Of a stretch of 64,000 bases of DNA, positions 1 through 12,800 are shown piece after piece (the stretch's first letter is position 1; the number at the start of each line of letters is the position of its first letter). This stretch comes from Thelephora terrestris (Eukaryota > Basidiomycota > Agaricomycetes > Thelephorales > Thelephoraceae). The notes under the pieces are model-generated. The model worked only from the letters and a program-made list of their open reading frames with translations, did not search any database and had not been told where the DNA came from. The stretch spans positions 620,001 to 684,000 of the forward strand of contig WIUZ02000002.1 in NCBI GenBank assembly GCA_015956445.1. Direction: 5' to 3'. A program made the position numbers and the translations under genes.

Positions 1-576
1 GAGTCTCCGACGGTCTCAACGACGGCGAGATCACGTTCGGAGGCCTTGACGCGTCCAAATTCGATTCCACCACCCTCGTCACCGTCGACAACGTCAACCC
101 GCAAGGATTTTGGGAGGCCAGCTTCACCGTGTCCGCCGGTGGCAAGGATCTCGGGCTCACCGGCCGCACCGCCATCCTCGACACTGGCACCACCCTCATC
201 ATCGCTCCCGCTAATGATGCACAAGCAGTCCACGCTATGATCCCTGGATCACAGAGCGACGGTCAAGGTGGTTTCATCATCCCGTGCACAACCACCACGG
301 TCGTCTCGCTGGCTTTCGGTGGTAAAAACTTTGACATCAACCCAGTCGACTTATTGTTCACCCCGGTCGATCCGAACAATCTCCAAGGGGACTGCATTTC
401 TGGAATCTCTACGGGAACCATCGGTACTCCCCAGCAATGGCTGTAAGTCGACTGTCTCTTTCGCACCACACCCACATTACTTACGTTTCAACAGCGTTGG
501 AGATGTGTTCCTCAAGAACGCGTACTATTCAACCAACGTCCAGAAGAACACTATAAGCCTTGCGAAACTCGTATAA
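1..576 (+). CDS. pepsin-like aspartic protease, 3' part (A1 family)
   Basis: The gene runs in from the left edge, so only the C-terminal half is visible. The frame is open from base 3 and shows DGEITFGG, the strand motif typical of A1 proteases, and later ILDTGTT, the second catalytic Asp motif (D-T/S-G-T). An intron of about 52 bp (443..494; GTAAGT to CAG) joins a short last exon that begins VGDVFLKNAYY and ends at TAA 576. VGDxFL followed by Y is the normal end of pepsin-type enzymes. Such proteins are usually secreted or vacuolar endopeptidases; the signal peptide and first catalytic Asp lie outside the window. Nothing looks broken. Confidence 0.9.
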
Positions 577-1059
577 ATCCCGCGAAGTCCCCCACGAGGA
601 TTTCAACAGGATGCACACGCCTAGTCGTGACCCGTCTCTTGCTCGACGCAAGCTGGACGTCCACCATTGCAGCGCAATCAAGTGTTCTACCCTCTTCTCT
701 GGGTGAAGAGTGGTTTTCATTCATTTATGTACTTATCGTGTACTGATGCGGTGCTAACGTATATACTTATCCATCACACCCAATAAATGGCTTCCTTACA
801 ATCCGTTGGAAACACAATAACGCCATGAACGTTTGAACCCCTGAACTCTTATAACGTGGGCATGAGCAACCCGCTTCGGTGTTTTTTGACTTCACAAACG
901 TCGATACGCCACCGTATTCACTCAAGGGAACGATGCTTTGTAGCTATCGCTACATCCCACCAGTAGCATCACGTGTTCTGCCCGAAGAGACCGAGAAATG
1001 GGATTGTTGCTCGGAGGACCACTAAAACCAAGTATATCACTCGCACAACGAAATCCTCG

Positions 1060-2204
1060 TTACTCTCCCAGACCAGCCAACCTGCCGCGTCCTTCCCTGT
1101 CCAAATGCGCCCTAGTGCTCTTCAAGACCTCTCTCTCAACATACCACTCCGGCCAACTCCGACGCATCTTGAGCGCGACCGCGTGACCAAAATACGGAAC
1201 GACGTATCGTCTCCCACACCCAAACGTGCCCACCAGCTTCTTCGCGAACTCTTCCGAACTCGGCCTCCAAAAGTTCACAGGGGCCACGATCAGACCCGAG
1301 CGGACAGACCCGAGGTGGACGAGCGTGAATTCGATCGCGCCGTCGATATTCCGATCGTGACCTCCGTTGGGGTCGATCTCGAACCGCTCGTCTGCGTGGA
1401 GGCTGGGAGCGAGCTGACGGACGTATGCTTTGGAGGCTGTGTAGAGAGGGATTCGGGGCATCGCGGTTTCGTCGCTGGTTGAACCCATGAACGCCACGAG
1501 CACCGGACGCTCGCGAGCCGTCGCCCGGAGGGAGGACAAAAACGCTCGTGTGAGCAGGGTTGGGAATATCGCGTTCGTCCTAACCTGGATCAAATGTTCT
1601 TCCTCGGTCCATTCGTCGAACCTTGAAAGGACGCAGCGATACTCGTTGAGCATCCTCGGAAGCGAACCGCTCACAGATAACGACAGATTGCGAATACCGC
1701 ATACCTCTCGAGACGGATCTTGATCCCACCGACGTTGTTCACCATCAAAGTGACGTTCAGCCCCTCAAATTTCCTCGCGATCTCCTCAAAATCGACATCG
1801 TCTCGACCGGCGTCCGCAACAAAGTACCTCACCTCCCCACCGGAGGAAGAACAACTCTTCAGCTCATCAATGACGGAGAGGATCTTCTCCTCGTTCCTCC
1901 CGTGGACGATCAGATTGAAACCCTTATCGTAAAGCTCCTTCGCCAGAGCTTTCCCAATACCGTCCGTCGCGCCCGTGATTAACGCGTAAGGACGGGGACC
2001 GGTGAGGTACTTCCTATACGTGTCCGTGGGACGGAGATAATAGAACCAGATGACGTCGAGGAGGCTTCTGAAGTGATAAAGACAGAACAGGAACCCGATA
2101 ACAGAGAGCAGATCCTGCATGACGTCGACGTTCGAGAGGCCGGATCTGCGGAGGAAGGGCCCAACGGAGAGAGTTGGTCCAGGCAACATGATATGGGCGA
2201 CCAT
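1060..2204 (-). CDS. very-long-chain 3-oxoacyl-CoA reductase (SDR)
   Basis: Short-chain dehydrogenase of the KAR/Ifa38 (HSD17B12-like) type, which reduces 3-ketoacyl-CoA in the ER fatty-acid elongation cycle. The N-terminal segment has a hydrophobic stretch (LLSVIGFLFCLYHF) followed by YLRP. The NADP-binding motif is ITGATDGIGKALA, with VNNVGG downstream. The second exon has the catalytic Ser in FMGSTSD and the Y-x-x-x-K motif in LYTASKAY. One 50 bp intron (1655..1704) joins the exons in frame inside IRLER/MLNEY, giving about 364 residues. The start chosen is ATG 2204; the frame opens slightly upstream without an ATG. There is no C-terminal KKxx-type retrieval signal. A hydroxysteroid-dehydrogenase relative is the alternative. 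Confidence 0.85.
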
Positions 2205-2792
2205 TAGTGGTCGAAATGGGGAAACCACGGAGTACAACGCTGATCAGACGTTTCCGGGGGATTGAACCCGGGTGGGGGAGCGACTTCGGGGCGCGTGGCC
2301 GGTTGCGGGTCGAGGGACCCGAACCCCGCCCGCTTCCGAGTTAATACCACCTAAAGGCGAACAGAAGACGGGGATTGTCGTGAACGACACGAGATGACAG
2401 GAGAAAGGCGATTGTGACTTCCAGAGAGGGAGAGCGCGCACGACAACAAAAAAAACTCCGTGATCGTTTCCAGATACGGTGCATCTTCTCACCATCCACC
2501 GTCTGGGCTCCCCCCTGATTCGCGCCATTGAATACGCAGAATCCCAGAACCTGAGTTACATGTGCATGATGTATTGCGTAGTGTGAATTACAAATGGCCA
2601 ATCCAACAAAAGAAACAAGGAGACGGAGACGAGAGATTAGACCGAGATGGTACATTTGCGTGTGGATAAGTTATGACTGTCGATTGAAATAGAGAGAATG
2701 AAATGCGAAAAGCAGAGCGACGATGATATGCGAAAGAAGCAGAGAGGTTGTAACCAACCTGCCCTGCGGAAGCAATGCGATGAAGTGGAAGA
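2205..2792. other. intergenic stretch between reductase start and phosphatase end
   Basis: About 590 bp separate the start of the reductase and the end of the phosphatase, both on the minus strand. It must hold the reductase promoter and the phosphatase 3' region. Small open frames are present but I see no recognisable protein or RNA gene. Confidence 0.5.
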
Positions 2793-4280
2793 TTAACCTG
2801 AACAGTCTACATCGACGATAGAAGCCTTGATGAGATTGTCATCGTCCCCAAATTTGATTTTGCGCTGCTGTGGACGAGCGAAAATCTCTTGGGTTTCTTC
2901 ATTTGGGTCGTGTGACATGGTTTCTTCGATTTCTTCTACGTTGTCTTCCTCTTCTTGGATGTAGGAAGCGTGGTGAGGAGGAAGTTCTAACACCAACGCT
3001 GACAATTTCCGACCATATGCCTGTTTGAGGGAGCATGAGTGGATGATGATGGGTTGAGGAGGCGCGGATACGACTTACACATCCACTATCGAGTCCAAAT
3101 GACCACCGGTTGATATCAAGACCACGCGCAGCGGCATGTCCGTAAACGACGGTAGCGGGCATGCATGGGAGGCCCTTCTTCGCCGTAGAATCAGAAGCGA
3201 AGTTGGCCCCATAACCAACGCAGCGGTCCATGATCTCATTGTAATCCCTCGTCCAGGGGTGGCCCTTCTTGTTCCTCCTGCACTACTGGTTAGACTAGAG
3301 AGGCCACGATAGCGAGCAAGTTCGACCATACCGAATGATGGTGTTATCCTTTAGGATGGACCGCATGTTCAACATGACCCACGGTTCGTTGTTCTGGGGA
3401 ATGTCATTGAGAATCGCAGACTCCTGCAAAAAACGGAGCGCTGTTTCATCTACGGTCGGATTCGATGATCTCGGGGGGTTGGGATGGCGTGCGAGGGGCT
3501 GATGTCGGTCGGTTGCGGGACGGGAGACATCCGAAGCGAGAATTCCTGCATGGACGGTGAAAGTGTGGATGGAAGGAATATGCAGCACGAGCGGAAGTGA
3601 CAGAAGGTATTCGTATTCACGTTGTTCCAAAGAGCTGCGGGAAGGAAATGAGCGGTCCTCCTCTGACGGAATTGAAATAGAGCTCACGCAGCGATGAGGT
3701 AATGTTCGTTGAACATCTTCCAACCGCGGGGAACCCGTCGCCACCAGGATTTGTGTTTCCTGGGAGAATTCTTCCGACGTTCTTTCGCCCAATCGATGGG
3801 GTCAAGTGCGTTGGAGGACGTTTTGCTGTTCTCATTCTCCCAATCTCGGTCTAGTGAATGCAGCCACGCCTTGCCGGCCGAAGTCGACGAGATCCAATCT
3901 CGCCAGCCCTTCCAATCTATTACCGCTTGATCATGGTTCCCGCGTACCCCAGCTACGTCATGCGCCGCCATCCACTCTAAGACCTTCTTTGATTCTAGGA
4001 CAGAGCTTTTGGTGATCGTGTCGCCGGTGTGGACGAGGGTATCCCCCGCAGCAGGATCATAGTTGACCTTGCGCAGTAGGTGTTGCAAGTCTTCGAAGCG
4101 GCCGTGGACGTCGCCAACGAAGAGCAGCCGGGTTGGTTGGTCGCTGGATGAGATGTTTAGCGCGGAGGTCTTGATGTAGCGACTAAAGTCCGGCTGCAAG
4201 TCAAAAGAAAATGGGAGCGCGCTAACGCCGGCGGAAAAGAAGTAGAGGAGGAAAATCGTTAGGATGGTGAAGGAGGCCAT
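2793..4280 (-). CDS. calcineurin-like metallophosphatase, Ppn2-like
   Basis: Metallophosphoesterase with the family blocks in order: VGDVHGRF, HTGDTIT, GVRGNHDQ, then VHAGIL and GHAAARGLD, followed by GLDSGC and YGRKLSAL. This resembles the yeast Ppn2/YNL217W group (vacuolar endopolyphosphatase-like) and bis-nucleosyl tetraphosphatases. A hydrophobic N-terminus (FTILTIFLLYFFSAG) suggests a signal anchor or secretory entry. Four exons splice cleanly: 4280..3688, 3634..3332, 3277..3079 and 3020..2793, with introns of 53, 54 and 58 bp, giving 440 residues. The start is the ATG before ASFTIL. A longer in-frame extension exists upstream but would bury the signal anchor. The acidic tail (EEEDNVEEIEE) is unlikely to be catalytic. 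Substrate is not deducible from sequence. Confidence 0.85.
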
Positions 4281-5487
4281 GGAGCGAACAGCGGGGCAGG
4301 TTGACTCGCAACCCGCGACTCGCATGTTGGGTATAAATACGGGTGGCCCCTCAGTCCAAACCCTGCCAAACGGGACAGCGGTGATCAAGCCCGGGCGCAG
4401 GGACGCACAGGTGAGGAGCCTTGCACGTGATCGGTCCGACCCTTCCACTCGCTGCGACCTCCGAGGTCCACATGGGCACAAATCCATCCCGGACGCCCGG
4501 AGTGAACGCAGGACGATCTCCCTTTGGGGATACTATGACATAGCGGGAATCACCAAACGGGGACACGTTGTCGTCAGAAGCGATTGTCCAGCCATCTGGG
4601 TTCTCGCTCCACAGTATCGTTTGCAATGGCCTTGAATGAAATGGACGCTGTATCTCATTGTATGCAAGTTATTATAAGTAAACCCGGAACAATTGAGATT
4701 ACTTCATGAGTCGATGGCTCGATGCGCCTTTGTTCCCAACGTACGTTCAGCACCCAGTCCCTTGCCGTTTCACTGGCTCACTGAAATTCACGTTTCCGAC
4801 AAAATAGCCGTGTTCAACCCCCTCTCTCGCCCATGTCGCGCCCACAACGCGTATCCGACCTCGCATAGACAAAGGCGGGGAGGGCGCGCGTGTGAGTCGC
4901 GTCGTCTGCAATCGACGCGTTGGCGTTGAATTGCGAGAAGGTTATTGCCACCTCCCTTGGTTCTTCCTTACGCTCACTATGGCCGCCGCCACAGATTACT
5001 CTTTTCCCCTTTGTCTCCGAGGTATAGACTGAGCGCTTCCTTGTCTGTTCCTCAAACACGAGAGCGGTCTTCGCAGCAGAAACTATGGCATGCTTGCGCC
5101 CGTCGGATGACAACCCGGTATATTGCTAGCGGCTCTCGTTACAGCCACCTGCGTTCTACCAGGAACAGTCCAGACTCCGGGAAAGCTTCATCCTCGGCTG
5201 GTCCGAGACGCGCGATCGAAGAACCCAGTCTTCATCCTTGCGATCACTGAGCATTGAATTGCCCACCGTCCACGTATATAGGACGGTATTCAGCTCGAGG
5301 CCGACTATGTTGCGCCTCCCTCTCCGACCGAGGGTGCTCGTCTAGTCCGGTCACGGGACCCCCCCTCATCGGCCACGTTTTGTTCGAATTTAGTACCCTC
5401 CCCCTCCATCTATCACATCTGGTGCGTTCCTTCAAACCGTTGGAGATATTTAAGGCTCAGAGCTGAAGACCTCGACGTCCCTCAGCC
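4281..5487. other. intergenic region, divergent promoters
   Basis: About 1.2 kb lie between the start of the minus-strand phosphatase and the start of the plus-strand F-box gene, so it should hold both promoters. Several open frames of 60-120 codons cross it on both strands but none has recognisable motifs or splicing. I see nothing else in it. Confidence 0.5.
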
Positions 5488-7020
5488 ATGTTGCTCCAGA
5501 ACATCACCAACACCCGTCGTCACGTCCCGACAACGACCAAGGTCAAACGACGCTCCGCCAAGGCCAAGACACCCAGAACTCGGAAACAGGCGACCACTGT
5601 TCATTCCCTTCCAACCGAGGTCCTCGCCGAGATCTTCGTTGCCGCAACCTTTTCATCTGAAGAGTCACGGCTCGAAGCTCCCGACATCTTGTCCCAGGTT
5701 TCATCGCGCTGGCGAGCCATCGTCCTCGACACCAGCATCCTCTGGACCTTCATCGTCGTCACCTTCCCATTCGCGGCCAAGCAGATCGCCCGAGCAAAAG
5801 CCGCTCTCCTACGCTCCAAGAACCGACCGATCGATGTGCACATCGACGTTCGCGACCCAGAGTGGACTTGGGAACTCGACGAGGATCAACATCCGGTCGG
5901 ATCGTTCGACATGGTTGAGATTATGGAGTGGCTTGGTGCTTCTCACCATCGGTGGAGAAGCTTGACGGTCTTCACGGATAATTGGGAACCGATGCAAACC
6001 TTCCTCTCTTACTCTACCATGTTTTCCTCTTTGCCAGCTTTGGAGACCCTTTCGTTGAACAGGTGCAACGCCTACGCGGGACTTCCCGGTTCCATATCCG
6101 ACTCTGTCGTCCCCACCGAACTATTCAATGGTAACGCCCACCTCCCAAAGTTGCGACATGTCGTTCTCTCCGGGGTTCACATCGACTACTCCTGCAGCGG
6201 GTTTATGGATCTTATCTCCCTCGACCTTCGACACCAATCACACGGAGTTTCTCCGTCCCCTCAGGAACTTCGTCGGATCCTCGGCTCCTCCCCAGACCTG
6301 GCCTCGCTTTCCCTTGTTGCGCTTTCCCCCTCCTGCTCTCGTAGGCTCGAGGAACATGACGAGGTTCCGATTGTCATGTCCCACCTCAAGGAATTGACGC
6401 TAGGGTGGTGGAACGTAGAGGATGCTGCAGAATCGTTAGGAGTATTCCTCATTCCGGCCGTGGAGAAGCTTTCTCTCGAGGATATAGGCTCAAGCTTGCT
6501 CAGCCCTCTCGAAAACCCTTCATTCAATGATTTCCCTACCCACGATTCCACGCGGATCTTGAGCGTCCTCGCGGGAAAGAACGAGGGTTGCCGTAACCCT
6601 GTCCCCTCCTCTTCCCCTTCAACCGCTTTCGGATCCTCATCACTTCGTCCTGATGGGAAGACGTCCGGTTTCCCCTCATCTCTGCGAACCCTTTCAATCA
6701 ATGGCGTCCATCTAGACCAGTCCACGTTCTCCGAGTTTTTACCGCGACTGACTCGCTTGGAGGAGCTGGAATTGAAATCGGTCGACAACAGATTGATCAG
6801 CGCTCTGAGAATTCAACCTCCTATCGTTGATCAACACCCAACCGCCTCGGACCCGGGACTGGAGCCATCCTTGAGGACGTTGAAGCTGTGGCTTTCCAGT
6901 GGAGGGTTTCGAGAGGCCGCGAGGGCGTTGTACGAGATCAAGCTGCGACATCCCAGCCTGAGGATCGTAAACATGGTTAATCTCGTCCTGCCGGAAATGG
7001 CCTCCGACAGGCCCGTCTGA
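5488..7020 (+). CDS. F-box domain protein
   Basis: Intronless 510-codon gene. After a basic N-terminus the F-box lies at about residues 35-80: SLPTEVLAEIF, then SQVSSRWRAIVLDT and LW. This is the L-P-x-E-(I/V)-L...V-C/S-x-x-W pattern of the large basidiomycete F-box-like family. The rest is a leucine-patterned region (ALETLSLNRC, LRHVVLSGVH, LRTLSINGVHLD, LEELELKSV) like degenerate leucine-rich repeats, expected to pick substrates for an SCF ubiquitin ligase. A basic segment (KVKRRSAKAK) precedes the box. Start is the first ATG of the frame. The target is unknown, and families of this kind are highly expanded, so no symbol is given. Confidence 0.88.
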   Translation: MLLQNITNTRRHVPTTTKVKRRSAKAKTPRTRKQATTVHSLPTEVLAEIFVAATFSSEESRLEAPDILSQVSSRWRAIVLDTSILWTFIVVTFPFAAKQIARAKAALLRSKNRPIDVHIDVRDPEWTWELDEDQHPVGSFDMVEIMEWLGASHHRWRSLTVFTDNWEPMQTFLSYSTMFSSLPALETLSLNRCNAYAGLPGSISDSVVPTELFNGNAHLPKLRHVVLSGVHIDYSCSGFMDLISLDLRHQSHGVSPSPQELRRILGSSPDLASLSLVALSPSCSRRLEEHDEVPIVMSHLKELTLGWWNVEDAAESLGVFLIPAVEKLSLEDIGSSLLSPLENPSFNDFPTHDSTRILSVLAGKNEGCRNPVPSSSPSTAFGSSSLRPDGKTSGFPSSLRTLSINGVHLDQSTFSEFLPRLTRLEELELKSVDNRLISALRIQPPIVDQHPTASDPGLEPSLRTLKLWLSSGGFREAARALYEIKLRHPSLRIVNMVNLVLPEMASDRPV

Positions 7021-7667
7021 TGCCTCTCCAAGGCCCCCACTCACCTGGTTTGGGTTTATTTTGCTTCCGATTCTTTCCCCCTTTGACGTGTGACTCGCGA
7101 TTGGTTCTGATGATTTCGAAAGCTTACATAGAGAGAGAGCACGTACATGCAGCCCACGATTTTTGTTTATGACCACTTACACCCCCCCCCCCCCCCTTTG
7201 TTCGCCTCAATAATTTTCCTGCCGACCCTTCAACATTCTTGCAATTGTAGCTTTACCATTTGAAGTATCATTCACCATCATCTCACATCTATTTTCGCAT
7301 TCGCTCCTTCGTATTCTTCGCAATGTTTTGATCTCTTAGAGTTTAACTTCCTGTGCTTTTAGGTTATCGAGTTACCGGACAGTGTGGCCCGCCGTTCGTC
7401 CGTCATATTTATTCAAACAGTCGTTACTTGCATCACCCCGCTGTCCCTACAAAACAGATACTAGAACGTTTCGTAAAGTGTCCCCTTCGTTTAACCGTGT
7501 GTGTGGGTCCTTGGCACTTTCGGCTGCAACCGACGCCACACCGGATGACTCGGCTCCAACCTAATTCCGACCCGCGCATGCCTTTGTCCGCGTTCGCTTA
7601 ATCTGCCATCTGGTCACCGCTTAGCTTGGGCTCTTGTCTCTCCGCCTCTGCGAGCCATCCATAAATC
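7021..7667. other. intergenic region with poly-C tract
   Basis: About 650 bp between the F-box stop and the CTU2 start. It contains an uninterrupted C tract of about 15 bases near 7180-7196. No gene is recognised. Confidence 0.5.
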
Positions 7668-9498
7668 ATGTCTTGCGGTACAGCAGCGGAGATCGAGGGC
7701 GCACGAGGAGAGTCCATGCTGATGACAAGTGGGTCAAGACTCTCTCCCTCCCCCTGCCATTTCCTCCAGATGTGCGTCAGGCTGCCAGGATGTTGACCGA
7801 TATCCGCGAAAACAGAGAAGCCGAAGCACGATAGGTCCAACGCGTGTGTGAAGTGTAAGGAAAACGGGGGCAACATCGTGATTCGACACGTGGTATATTG
7901 CAAGTTGAGTCGCCTCGGTCGCCTTGGAGAGAACCGTCTGACTGAACGCTGAAAACCATCCACTTCGTTCGGTTAAGATCGTGTTTCGACCCTTTCGTAA
8001 AGCACAAATTCAAAAAAGGGCTGGAGCCGTTCATAAACGTATCCGGCCAAAAGAAAGCGGTGCTCAAACCGTGGGGGAACCTGACGATCGGCTTCTCCGG
8101 TGGGCTGGGCTCGACCGTCCTGCTCGATCTCGTGAAGAGATGTTACTATTCCTCCGAAGAGGTGGACGAGAAGAAGGGGAACAATCCTAGGAACGACGGG
8201 ATTTGGAAGAAGGTCACCGTGTGTTTTGTTGACGTGAGCGAGGTTTACCCTGAGGTACGTTCGGCCCCCGTGGAGTGCAGTTGATTGCGCTCAAAAGGGT
8301 GAACGGAACAGGCGCTGGACGAAACTTCGCAGGTGGCGCAGTACATCCAAGGATCGTATCCCACCTTTAAATTTGTCCCCGTTCGCCTTTCAGACGCCTT
8401 TGACAAACGGTGGTGGAAGGCGGTCCGTGGCGGGCCATTGACAACTTCAGACTTTGGGGTGCAACTCGATCCAGGTGCGTCAGGGAGAGAGAGAGATCTA
8501 TCGCAGCTGCTCTGATGCTAACGGGAGTTTACTTGCAGATCTCGCGCTCAGGATATTGGACGCCTCCTCTCCCACTCCCCTTGAATCACTTCAGACGTAT
8601 TTCCGCTCACTGCCGACCCAGACTGCGGCTCACTCGAGCATACAAACGCTCGTTCGGGTGCTACTCTTGCACGTCGCCCGATCGACGGACTCATCCCACT
8701 TGTTACTGGGAACGTCTTTGACTTCGTTGGCGATTTCGCTTATATCGGGGATCTCACAAGGTGGTGGGTATAACGTCCGCGAGGAAGCTCAGGAAGATTG
8801 GATGCCACCGCCAACGCTGAAGGAAGGTAAAGAAAGAGCTATCAGGTTGGTTCGACCGTTACGAGATGTCGGTGTAAAGGAGTGTGAGATCTATGCGTGG
8901 TGGAGGGAGCTGAAAGTCGTCGGTAAACACAAGTGGCCAGGCGGCGGTCAAAGTATAGCCAGCCTTACAAAAGGTGCGTCCGACCGAGGGGCACGGGTCC
9001 GTATGGTAGCACCGCTCAACGGCTCGACGATCAACTTTTTTAGAGTTTATACTGGGGTTGGAGAAGGATTACCCTTCGACCGTGTCAACGATCACACGGA
9101 CCTGTGCCAAGTTGGTGTCAAAAGATCAACCCTCCGGTACCTGCTCAATATGCCAAAGGTGTGTCATCTTTCGCTGGACCTATCTTTTCGCATATGGTGC
9201 TAAAAGGTGCAGGCCTCTGCAAGGCGGGTTGGATACGTGGAAGTCCCAAATATCTATACGGTCGTTGACAGAAGTGACTCCCGCACGGTCGGTGCAGGAT
9301 CTGCCTTTGAGCTCTCTTACTCCACTGCTTTGCTACTCTTGCCAGGGGACATTGACAAGTCGGAGCAGCAAAAGTGTTTCGACCGCAGAGAACGGAGCGA
9401 CCGTCTCGTTGCCTGTGTGGACGCAGGCGAAACTCTTGGACCAGGAGGCGATGAAAGGAGAGATTGAGGAGTTCCTTCTTTCAGACGAGGACGAGTAG
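7668..9498 (+). CDS. CTU2: cytoplasmic tRNA 2-thiolation protein 2 (CTU2/Ncs2)
   Basis: Partner of CTU1/Ncs6 in the s2U34 thiolation of the tRNA wobble base (mcm5s2U pathway). Seven exons splice in frame: 7668..7728, 7816..7903, 7978..8254, 8312..8474, 8539..8973, 9044..9158 and 9213..9498, giving 474 residues. N-terminal paired cysteines sit in ACVKCKE and VYCKSCF, followed by FVKHKF. The PP-loop-like motif IGFSGGLGSTVLLDL lacks the canonical SGGxDS, as usual for CTU2. Near the C-terminus are GTCSICQRPL and LLCYSCQG, the second cysteine set. FILGLEKDYPSTVS is typical of the family. The second exon was chosen because it is the only one restoring the CxxC frame. Cytosolic enzyme; no sign of decay. 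Confidence 0.9.
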
Positions 9499-9625
9499 CT
9501 CGTGCTTGATTGTGGCCGGACTTGCCGATGACCCCTATGATCGTAAGGGAGGGGGTCTTGTTGTTTTATTTCTCATCTTTTGGCGGGGACGGCCTTTTCC
9601 CCGGGCCTGTAAAAGTTTGGAGTCA

Positions 9626-9633
9626 CTTTTACC
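9626..9633. repeat. target site duplication, left
   Basis: CTTTTACC directly before the left terminal repeat. Matches the middle and right copies exactly. Confidence 0.85.
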
Positions 9634-9805
9634 CAAGCGGCCGGCAATCATCAAATTTCCGAGACCAAGTCTCCAATGTCGGCGCTCAACCACCACCCTC
9701 AAAAAGGAAGGAGACCGAAGACCGAGGCTCGAAATTGAAAAAGTATTTTGAAATACAGTAAATAATCGTACATTTAAGGGATGGAGCGAAGGGGGTCAAT
9801 GACGT

Positions 9806-12800
9806 CAAAGACGCCGCCGTTTTGTCCCGTTTTGGGTTCCTTGGGCTCTCGCCTCGATCGCGGCGCGCGCGCCGCCCTGAGGAAAGAGGTTGGGGTACTT
9901 AGCACGCCATTCCACGAAAGCCTCGTTGGGAATGCCCATAGATGTCCCCTCTTCATCACTGATTTGAACTTCAAGAATAAAACGGGGGTCGAGATCGTTG
10001 TTGTCGGAAACGGACTCGGCGTGGTTGACTGTGATGTGGTCGGCCGCGTTGTACTTCCAAATTGTCTTTGAGCACTGAGGGCACCTGACGGGAACGTTGG
10101 TACACGGGGAGGCCTTCGATGACTTCTTTGCTGAGCCGTACTTGAATGGACAATGGAACCGACAGTTTGATTTCACCTGTTTTTTGTCGCCGGTAATCGT
10201 GAGAGTCGTATTGCACGGACCGCCACCGCAGAAACCACATGGGTCCTCGCTGACCTTGTGTCTGAGTTAGCAATGTTCAACGTTAACAAAAGAAATGCAA
10301 ACTGGTTTTAAAAGATGATCCTCCTCCACACCGCACAATCGGGACAAGACGTGATGTCCGATGTGATCCCGCATCGCCTTCAATTTCTTCTGTTTGTTGC
10401 AAAGGGGGCATTGTCGTGTTGCCTCCTTATCGAGAGCATCTGGTCCGTTGAGACTGAAACCTTCGATGACGAAGGCAGCTGTCCCTGAAAATGGTGTGAG
10501 TGTCCATTGAAAAGTGTTGTTTCCACAAAGGTTTTCATACCCGTTTGGTCCGTGTATGGAAGTCCACCTGAAGACCAGATCCGTGGTAACAACTCGGTCT
10601 TTTCCTCCAAGTCATCTTCGTTCTCCGGTCGAAAGTCGGACCACACAGATTGGATGAGTTGTAAAAGTTCCGTTGCATCGAACGTCCATGTTTCGCTGTC
10701 ACGGGGCAAGGTGGCATCCAGAGACTCTGCAAAATGGAGTTGATTGGGAATGGGGGAAATACGGGGGCTGATCCGATGACAAAGGAAGCCGGGAACGGAA
10801 AGTGCGAAATCTTTAACCGCCAGCTTCTTGGTTTTCTGCTTCGTCGGCTTCGAAACCTTCACAAAATCATGAGGCGGCCATGCCCACATATCTGAACTGG
10901 CCTGAACGATCCGCAGAACTTCGACCTGAATGGTATATCCCTCCTTCGAGTCATACAGTGCCTCGGTTTTGACGACATGATGTGTGTTCTGGTCCTTGCG
11001 AATGCCGATCGCCTGGATGATTGCCAGGCACACGAGTGAGTCGGTCCTAACCAAAGTCACAGCAAGGTCTCCAACTTGGAAGTTATCCCCATCGGGATCA
11101 ACAGGCAGCTCTGTAGGGCGCTTTCGAAGGTCATCAAGAGTGAGACCGCGCACCCGCAATGTTCTCTCGACGACCTTTTTTGAACGATTGGCCTTCAGGT
11201 GTTGAGTTACGAGCGAGCTCTTGAGGTATTGTTGTCCGTCAATTTCGAGCCACTCATCTCCTCTGGTGTAAAAGCTGTCGAGGGAATCATCGGTTGAGTC
11301 TGGGAGGAGATCCTCCAAGTCCATGTCATCTCTGCTACTCTCGGCATCGTTGTCACTGAATCCATCCTCCCCATCATCACCGCACCCATCATGAGAGTGT
11401 GTTTCGGCAACCGCGGTGTCGTCCAACTGATCGTCAGCGATCGAAGGGTCGGCCTCAGCTGAAAAACCGACATATCTCCCACCAGGTCGAAGGAGGTCAT
11501 GGCTGTCTAAACGAAATGCTGCCTCAAAATCCGCCACAGGATCCCCTGGATAAAGCGAAGAAATAAGTTGGGCTGCCTGTTTCCTTCCCTCCTCCCAACA
11601 CCATTGCAATGAAACCTTGCCCACAGAAACGTCTCCGATCCAGGACTTCGGGTTAAGGTGGTCAACACCGACAACACCGGTAACCTTCAAGCGTCGTGAG
11701 CCAGCGTCAAGGGTTGGATTGCGGACGAAGATTGAGTCGATCAATGAACTCGTTGCCAGTTTACTGGCGAGGTCCAGGATGTCAAAATTTTGGTGGTGGT
11801 TTTGTGTCCGAGCGTGACAGAAGTCCATCTCCAGCCTATCGGTGCCGCAATGGATGAGGTAGAACTTTTGATGGGAGTCGAGTAACTGCTGTTTGGCGAC
11901 ACAAAAGTAGATATCCTTGACAGCTGCCTGGCTGTCCGCATATAACGCAGAGGTCATGAAGTCAGTCGTGTGTTTGGAATAGACGGCAAACGCGGCGTGG
12001 GTGTATTTCGATAACGACGTAAGTTGCTCCGACAAAGACCACGTGACGTTGACAAACGGGTTGACGAAGGCACAGAAGATCTCTCCGGCCGCAACGAGAG
12101 AGCGATGTTCATTGAGGCGTGATGGACTGTGGTGACTGACGTCCAACGAGCTGAGTTGGCCGAGGGACTGGATGAGGGTCACTGCTTTTGGTACGTTTTG
12201 CTTGTCAGCGGGGTCAATGAGTGACTCAACCGTACTCGAGTTGATGTGTGGGAGCTGAACGAGATGCGACCGAAGATGATTTTTGTTGATGATCGATGTG
12301 TTGACAAGTATCCCTTCTCGTGCACGAAGCAGTGTGGCAAACCCTGGAAAGAGTTCAGAAACGAGTGTTTTTTTATGGTCGGAGGCTTACGCTTAAAAAC
12401 ATGCTTGGGATCACATGTCATTGTGACTTCGTTTTCTCCGGTGAAGAGGTTGAGACCAGTGAGATTTCGGAGAAGGGGGTAAAGAAGACTGGTCGTCGCA
12501 AGTGCACGCGACATGCAGAGGATGAAACGGGACATCCGCATTGTGGATTCGCCGTCGGTTGCGATCGACCATATCTGGCCATGGGCTGCCGCTCCGTCGG
12601 GGTGGTCATTCCATGTGCGAATCAGCTTCATAATCCAGCTAGCCATGGATTCTCCCCTCTCTGCCTTGCAGCTTCCAGAAAGGGCGAACGGGACCGCTGA
12701 ATAACTGGATGACCGAAACGGGGCGATGGCTACGACTGTTGCTTCAGATGCGTAGTGTGCTCGGGGTTCCTTGTCATGGATAGCTTCTCCAATTTTCAGG

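Noticed and set aside
2244-2655. tRNA-like or SINE-like sequence near a GAACCCGGGTGGG motif
   Set aside because: I could not fold a cloverleaf or find matching A and B boxes at the right spacing.
11207-11500. Many 60-150 codon frames inside the transposase, F-box and PARP genes
   Set aside because: They overlap well-supported coding exons in other frames and show no independent motif.
10380-12182. KDZ-type transposase, because KDZ elements are common in basidiomycetes
   Set aside because: The KDZ hallmark motifs I know are not visible, and the end structure and 8 bp duplication fit P/hAT-type elements better.
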